Assembly (NCBI GenBank): GCA_016874795.1 | Contig: VGTG01000019.1 | Location: 1-50,749, forward strand | Source of the DNA: Deltaproteobacteria bacterium | GTDB lineage: Bacteria > Desulfobacterota > Binatia > UBA12015 | DNA length: 50,749 bases | Reading direction: 5' to 3' | Notes under the pieces: generated by a model | Databases searched by the model: none | The model's input: only the letters and a program-made list of their open reading frames with translations | Told to the model about the DNA's origin: nothing | In this document: piece after piece, positions 47,421 through 50,749 of the stretch | Layout: the number at the start of each line of letters is the position of its first letter | Position numbering within the stretch: position 1 is the first letter of the stretch | Translations under genes and position numbers: made by a program

Positions 47421-47636
47421 ATGGCCGATCGACGAAGGCGCGCGAGAAAGGCGTATTCCATCGCCGAGGTACAGGCGCAGTTCGCTTCGCTCGCACGGAA
47501 GGCCGGGGAAGTCGACCGGACGCATGAGCTCGCCGAGACGCTCGAGATTCTCGCAAGCGCCGACGCCAGGAAGGCAATCGCGCTGGATCGAGCGGGTAAG
47601 GGTCGGTACTTCGACCTCGACGATCTCGACCTTTGA
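47421..47636 (+). CDS. Phd/YefM-like antitoxin, orphan
   Basis: A 71-aa protein whose AYSIAEVQAQFASLARKAGE resembles the N-terminal DNA-binding part of Phd/YefM antitoxins and whose end, LASADARKAIALDRAGKGRYFDLDDLDL (split: LASADARKAIALDRAGKG, RYFDLDDLDL), resembles their C-terminal toxin-binding tail. The middle does not align well and may be shortened. No toxin gene follows; the 164 bp to the next start contain only the regulatory region of the Spy-like gene. It could be a remnant. Confidence 0.5.
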   Translation: MADRRRRARKAYSIAEVQAQFASLARKAGEVDRTHELAETLEILASADARKAIALDRAGKGRYFDLDDLDL

Positions 47637-47679
47637 GGTTCCGCGCGAGGCCACGGGTCGATCTCCGTCGCGCCGCCTC

Positions 47680-47694
47680 TTTACGTAACTTTAC
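47680..47694. promoter_or_regulatory. CpxR-type binding box
   Basis: TTTAC-GTAAC-TTTAC reads on the minus strand as GTAAA-N5-GTAAA, a perfect match to the enterobacterial CpxR consensus. It lies about 107 bp upstream of the start of the Spy/CpxP-like gene, which is followed by an OmpR-type regulator and a kinase, so autoregulation of the module is likely. Confidence 0.65.
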
Positions 47695-47800
47695 ATTCGC
47701 GACAAACGCCCGAAACCCGAGCGGGCTAGCGTTCTTCCCCGGTACGCGCCGGAGCGCGTGCAGGACCGTCGAGAGGTACGACGGAGGAAAGGACGAAACG

Positions 47801-48310
47801 ATGAGCACATCGGAGAAGGGTTCGAGCGAGCGAAGCGGAGCGAGCCGCTGGATCCGGGTCGGCGCCGTCGCCGGCCTCGCGGTCGTCGCCCTGTTCGCAG
47901 GCGGCGCGCTGCTGCCACTCGGGCAGGCGAGCGCCGGCCTCTTCCGCCACCACGGCCGGCACAGCCCGGAGGAGATCCGCGATCGCGCGACGTTCGCGGT
48001 CGAATGGGTCCTGCGAAGCGTCGACGCGACGGACGCGCAGCAAGACCAGGTGCGCGCGATCGTCGAGCGTACCGTGAACGACCTCCTGCCGCTGCGCGAG
48101 GGCAACGAGGACATGCGCGAGGCCGCGCTCGCGGCCCTGACCGGCCCCACCGTGAACCGCCAGGCGCTCGAGGAGATCCGCACCGAGAAGGTCGCCGAGT
48201 GGACCGACGCCTCGGAGGAGATCGTCGCCTCGCTCGCGGAGATCGCGGAGGTCCTCACGCCCGAGCAGCGCCAGGAGCTGGCTGCGCTCGCCGACCGCTG
48301 GCACCATTAG
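47801..48310 (+). CDS. Spy/CpxP family periplasmic protein
   Basis: A 169-aa protein from the ATG at 47801 with a GGAGGAAAGG ribosome binding site. One N-terminal hydrophobic segment (about 18-45, VGAVAGLAVVALFAGGALLP) is followed by a His-rich patch GLFRHHGRHSPEEI and an all-helical body with VLTPEQRQELAALADRWHH at the end; LTPEQR is the Spy/CpxP repeat motif. In Enterobacteria CpxP inhibits the kinase CpxA. The position just before an OmpR-type regulator and sensor kinase supports a CpxP-like role, possibly with metal sensing by the histidines. Confidence 0.82.
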   Translation: MSTSEKGSSERSGASRWIRVGAVAGLAVVALFAGGALLPLGQASAGLFRHHGRHSPEEIRDRATFAVEWVLRSVDATDAQQDQVRAIVERTVNDLLPLREGNEDMREAALAALTGPTVNRQALEEIRTEKVAEWTDASEEIVASLAEIAEVLTPEQRQELAALADRWHH

Positions 48311-48317
48311 CACCAGC

Positions 48318-49040
48318 ATGAGCGGCCGCCGGGCGGAGATCCTGTTGATCGAGGACGACGCCCGGCTCGCCGCGATGCTCGTGACCTACCTCGGCGAGAA
48401 CGGCTTCCACGTGACGACGAGCGGCGATGCGGCGGGCGGGCTCGGGCTCGCCCGTCGCTCCCGATTCGGCGCGGTGATCCGCGACGTGATGCTGCCCGAC
48501 CTCGACGGCTTCGAGGTCTGCCGGCGGCTCCGCGCCGAGTCGGACGTGCCGATCGTGATGCTGACCGCGCGCGGCGACGCGACGGATCGGATCGTCGGCC
48601 TCGAGCTCGGCGCCGACGACTATCTCCCGAAGCCGTTCGAGCCGCGCGAGCTCCTCGCACGGCTGCGCGCCGTTCTTCGGCGGAGACGCCCCGCCCCTTC
48701 CGGCGGGAGCGCCGACGGCGGCGTGCAAGGAGAGATCCTCCGCTTCGGCCGTCTCGAGATCGACCTCGGCGCGCGCACGGCGAGGCTCGACGGCGCCGCT
48801 TGCGAGCTGACGTCGCACCAGTTCGAGCTGCTGCGCATCCTCGCCACGGAGCCGGGACGCGTGCTCTCGCGCGACGTCCTGATGGACCGCCTCCGCGGCG
48901 AGGCGCTCGCCCCGTTCGACCGCAGCATCGACGTGCATGTGTCGCGCATCCGCGCCGCGATCGAGGACGATCCGAAGCATCCGAAGCGGATCCTCACGGT
49001 GCGCGGCTTCGGCTACGTGTTCGCACGCACGCAGGATTGA
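48318..49040 (+). CDS. OmpR-family response regulator (CpxR-like)
   Basis: A 240-aa regulator with receiver domain (acidic EDD at 12-14, phosphoacceptor Asp56 in VIRDVMLPDLDGFEVC, Thr in VMLTARGD, Lys in YLPKPFEPRELLARL) and winged-helix DNA-binding domain (CELTSHQFELLRILATEPGR, RSIDVHVSRIRAAIEDDP, ILTVRGFGYVF). It starts 7 bp after the Spy-like gene and stands 12 bp before the kinase. The presence of a CpxR-type box upstream of the operon and the Spy-like gene argue for CpxR among the OmpR regulators. Confidence 0.92.
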   Translation: MSGRRAEILLIEDDARLAAMLVTYLGENGFHVTTSGDAAGGLGLARRSRFGAVIRDVMLPDLDGFEVCRRLRAESDVPIVMLTARGDATDRIVGLELGADDYLPKPFEPRELLARLRAVLRRRRPAPSGGSADGGVQGEILRFGRLEIDLGARTARLDGAACELTSHQFELLRILATEPGRVLSRDVLMDRLRGEALAPFDRSIDVHVSRIRAAIEDDPKHPKRILTVRGFGYVFARTQD

Positions 49041-49052
49041 CGGAGCGATCTC

Positions 49053-50328
49053 GTGCGACGCCTCTTCCTGCAGATCTACCTCGGCTTCGTCGCGATCGCG
49101 CTCGTCCTCCTGATCCTCGGCGGTGCCGCGCAGTGGCTCGAATGGCGACGGCGTCCGCCGCCCGCGGTGCTGACGGGCGTCGTCGAGATGATCGGTACGG
49201 AGCTGTCCGAGGGAGGCGACGGAGGCGGTCCCCGAGGAGCCGCGCTGCAGCGAAAGCTCGCCGACCTCGCGCGCCGCCTGCGCGTCGACGCCACCGTGTG
49301 GAGCCCGACGGGCGAGAAGCTCGCCGCCGTCGGCCGCACGATCGGCCCGCCCGCGCTCGACGGCGATCCCGAGCAGTGGCTCCATCGGCGAAGGCACTCA
49401 CCTGGAATTGCCGTACGCCTGCGCGACGGTCGCTGGCTCGGCCTCGCGCTCTCGCGAAGCCGCCACGAGGGGACGCACTGGCCGTTCGGTCTCCTCGCGA
49501 TCGCGGGCGTGATCGCCCTCGGCGCGTATCCGGTCGCGCGTCGCATCACACGGCGTCTCGAGCGCTTGCGCGCGGGCGTCGAGGAGCTCGGCAGCGGCGA
49601 TCTCACGGCGCGTGTGCCGATCGAGGGACGAGACGAGGTCGCCGACCTCGCGCGAAGCTTCAATCGCGCCGCGGAGCGCATCGAGTCGCTCGTCGGGACG
49701 CAGAGACGCCTTCTCGCGAGCGCCTCGCACGAGCTCCGGACGCCGCTCGCGCGGCTCCGTGTCGCCGTCGAGATCCTCGGCGCGCAACCCGGCGCACGAC
49801 CGGAGCTCGTGCGCGAGGCCGCCGCGGACATCGCGGAGCTCGACGAGCTGATCGAAGACCTCCTCCTCGCGGCGCGTCTCGAGGGAGCACCCGAGCACCA
49901 CGCGCACGAGCCGGTCGAGCTCCTCGCGCTCCTCGCCGAGGAAGGCGCACTTCGACGCGATCGTCACGGGCGAGCCCGCGACGACCTTCGGCGATCCGCG
50001 CTTGCTGCGACGCCTCGTGCGGAACCTCCTGGAGAACGCGCGCCGCCATGGCGGCGGCACGCCCATCGAAGCGTCCGTGCGCCCGATCGCCGAGGGAGCG
50101 GCTCTGCTCGAGGTGTCCGACCGCGGCCCGGGGATTCCGCCGAACGAGCGCGAGCGCGTGTTCGAGGCGTTCTACCGGCGCGCGGGCCACTCGGAGGGAC
50201 GCGACGGCGGCGTCGGTCTCGGCCTCGCACTCGTGCGCGAGATCGCTCGCCTGCACGGCGGCGAAGCGCGCGTGCGCGACCGTGAAGGCGGCGGGACGCG
50301 GATCGAGGTCGAGCTGCGCGCCTCCTGA
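49053..50328 (+). pseudogene. Sensor histidine kinase (CpxA-like), interrupted by a frameshift
   Basis: The GTG at 49053 opens a kinase with two membrane segments (about 5-27 and 145-163), a short periplasmic domain, HAMP (ARRITRRLERLRAGVEELG) and HisKA with His226 (SASHELRTPLARLRV). Near 49935-49960 the frame shifts by +1: after PVELLALLAEE the second frame carries on as HFDAIVTGEPATTFGDPRLL and then holds the ATPase domain (RNLLENARRHGGGT, VSDRGPGIPPNERERVFEAF, GVGLGLALVREIARLHGG) to a TGA at 50326-50328. Each half is intact. It is either a recent mutation, a sequence error, or two polypeptides. Confidence 0.8.
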
Positions 50329-50344
50329 ATCGCTACTTGATCGT

Positions 50345-50595
50345 CGCCGTCGATGCCGGGTAGGCCTCCACGCCGACGTGAACGACCTGCACCCGGAGCA
50401 GATCGGCGAGTTCGACGTCGTGATCGCGATCTACCTCCTCGACTACGCGAGCACGCGCGACGAGCTGCCGGCTTTCGCGACGCCGGATGGCATCCGCTCG
50501 AGATCTCCCCGAAGGGGCGGACCGACGACCCCGCGAGCTACTTCGACGACTTCCTCGCGAGCCCGCCGATCGCCGCCAGGGTCGCCACGACCTGA
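50345..50595 (+). pseudogene. Gene remnants (possible methyltransferase piece plus unknown tail)
   Basis: One frame reads HADVNDLHPEQIGEFDVVIA followed by IYLLDYASTRDELPAFAT, which resembles the motif II/III region of a SAM-dependent methyltransferase. A different frame then reads WHPLEISPKGRTDDPASYFD and DFLASPPIAARVATT before a TGA at 50593-50595; I do not recognise this part. Neither has a plausible start. The region lies between the kinase and the second repeat copy and looks degraded. Confidence 0.4.
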
Positions 50596-50625
50596 GCCTG
50601 GTTTTGGAGTACCCAGTGCACCGCA

Positions 50626-50749
50626 CTAGCCTGCATTTCTCACCAGATCCCTACTGCGGCGGCCGATAGCACCGAATCTTCGCGAGCTTCTCCCTCCGGG
50701 CTCCTCGACGTACTGTTCAAGTACGCCTGCGTCGCCCTCCGGTCCGAGG
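50626..50749. repeat. Palindromic MITE-like repeat, second copy, cut by window edge
   Basis: The 124 bases are identical to 6836-6959, starting CTAGCCTGCATTTCTCACC and including the central CGTAC-N7-GTACG hairpin. The right half and right inverted repeat would lie beyond the window. The preceding bases AGTGCACCGCACTAG contain a short stretch also found at the ends of the 22414-22579 element, which may be chance. Complete identity over 124 bp points to recent spread or homogenisation. Confidence 0.9.

Noticed and set aside
50611-50625. AGTGCACCGCACT next to the second repeat copy as a trace of the 22414-22579 element
   Set aside because: Only about 10 bases are shared with the ends of that element and they form their own small palindrome; chance cannot be excluded.

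Overview
The window is very GC-rich, densely coded and strongly Gram-negative (lptF/lptG, AsmA-like protein, exported c-type cytochrome, CpxP/Spy-like protein). The order tRNA-Leu–tig–clpP–clpX–lon–hup–tRNA-Val–tRNA-Asp, an NtrC/sigma-54 pair, an LLM flavoprotein and a C-terminal beta domain on the big cytochrome that I associate with Binatota/deltaproteobacterial genomes make me lean to an uncultured Deltaproteobacteria-like lineage (Binatota or Myxococcota relatives). That placement is inference.

Layout. 1-3720 (minus): the secE-nusG-rplK-rplA-rplJ cluster headed by rpmG and a tRNA Thr-Tyr-Gly-Thr array, with tRNA-Trp inside; the tuf gene normally found in this array is missing. 3716-6801: rlmB and divergent lptF-lptG. 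6836-7021: a palindromic repeat with 24-bp perfect terminal inverted repeats ending in CTAG; a second copy runs off the end of the window at 50626. 7018-14567 (minus): rplM-rpsI, tRNA-Asp, tRNA-Val, hup, lon, clpX, clpP, tig, tRNA-Leu, a proteostasis block. 15009-19267: a MacAB-like exporter with one adaptor, one ATPase and two permeases. 19306-21533: a GMC oxidoreductase with a membrane-anchored small subunit. 21562-22212: an exported protein with 24 cysteines. 22246-22579: hairpins and a second, unrelated CTAG-ended palindromic element. 22576-25199: a glycosyltransferase-39-like membrane protein and a quinone oxidoreductase. 25307-28522: an exported beta-propeller/diheme peroxidase whose reading frame is interrupted once, by TGA exactly at the second cysteine of the second CxxCH heme motif. 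28726-31198: a DUF2950/DUF3300 pair. 31323-34952: HlyIII protein, NtrC-type two-component system and a small membrane protein with a candidate sigma-54 promoter. 34959-35497: a long inverted repeat and two gene tails. 35391-41684: TetR, alpha/beta hydrolase, LLM oxidoreductase, AsmA-like protein, glycine-zipper protein. 41714-47395: cyclase, enoyl-CoA hydratase, methyltransferase, CoA-ester lyase and molybdopterin oxidoreductase, probably degradative or redox metabolism. 47421-50328: an orphan antitoxin-like gene and a CpxP-CpxR-CpxA-like stress module with a perfect CpxR-type box and a frameshifted kinase. 50345-50749: gene remnants and the second repeat copy.

The most remarkable item is the in-frame UGA in a heme-c motif (CNG-UGA-H), which either encodes selenocysteine or marks a disrupted gene. 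The second theme is a set of CTAG-ended palindromic elements placed between convergent genes, two of which provide the stop codon of the neighbouring gene.
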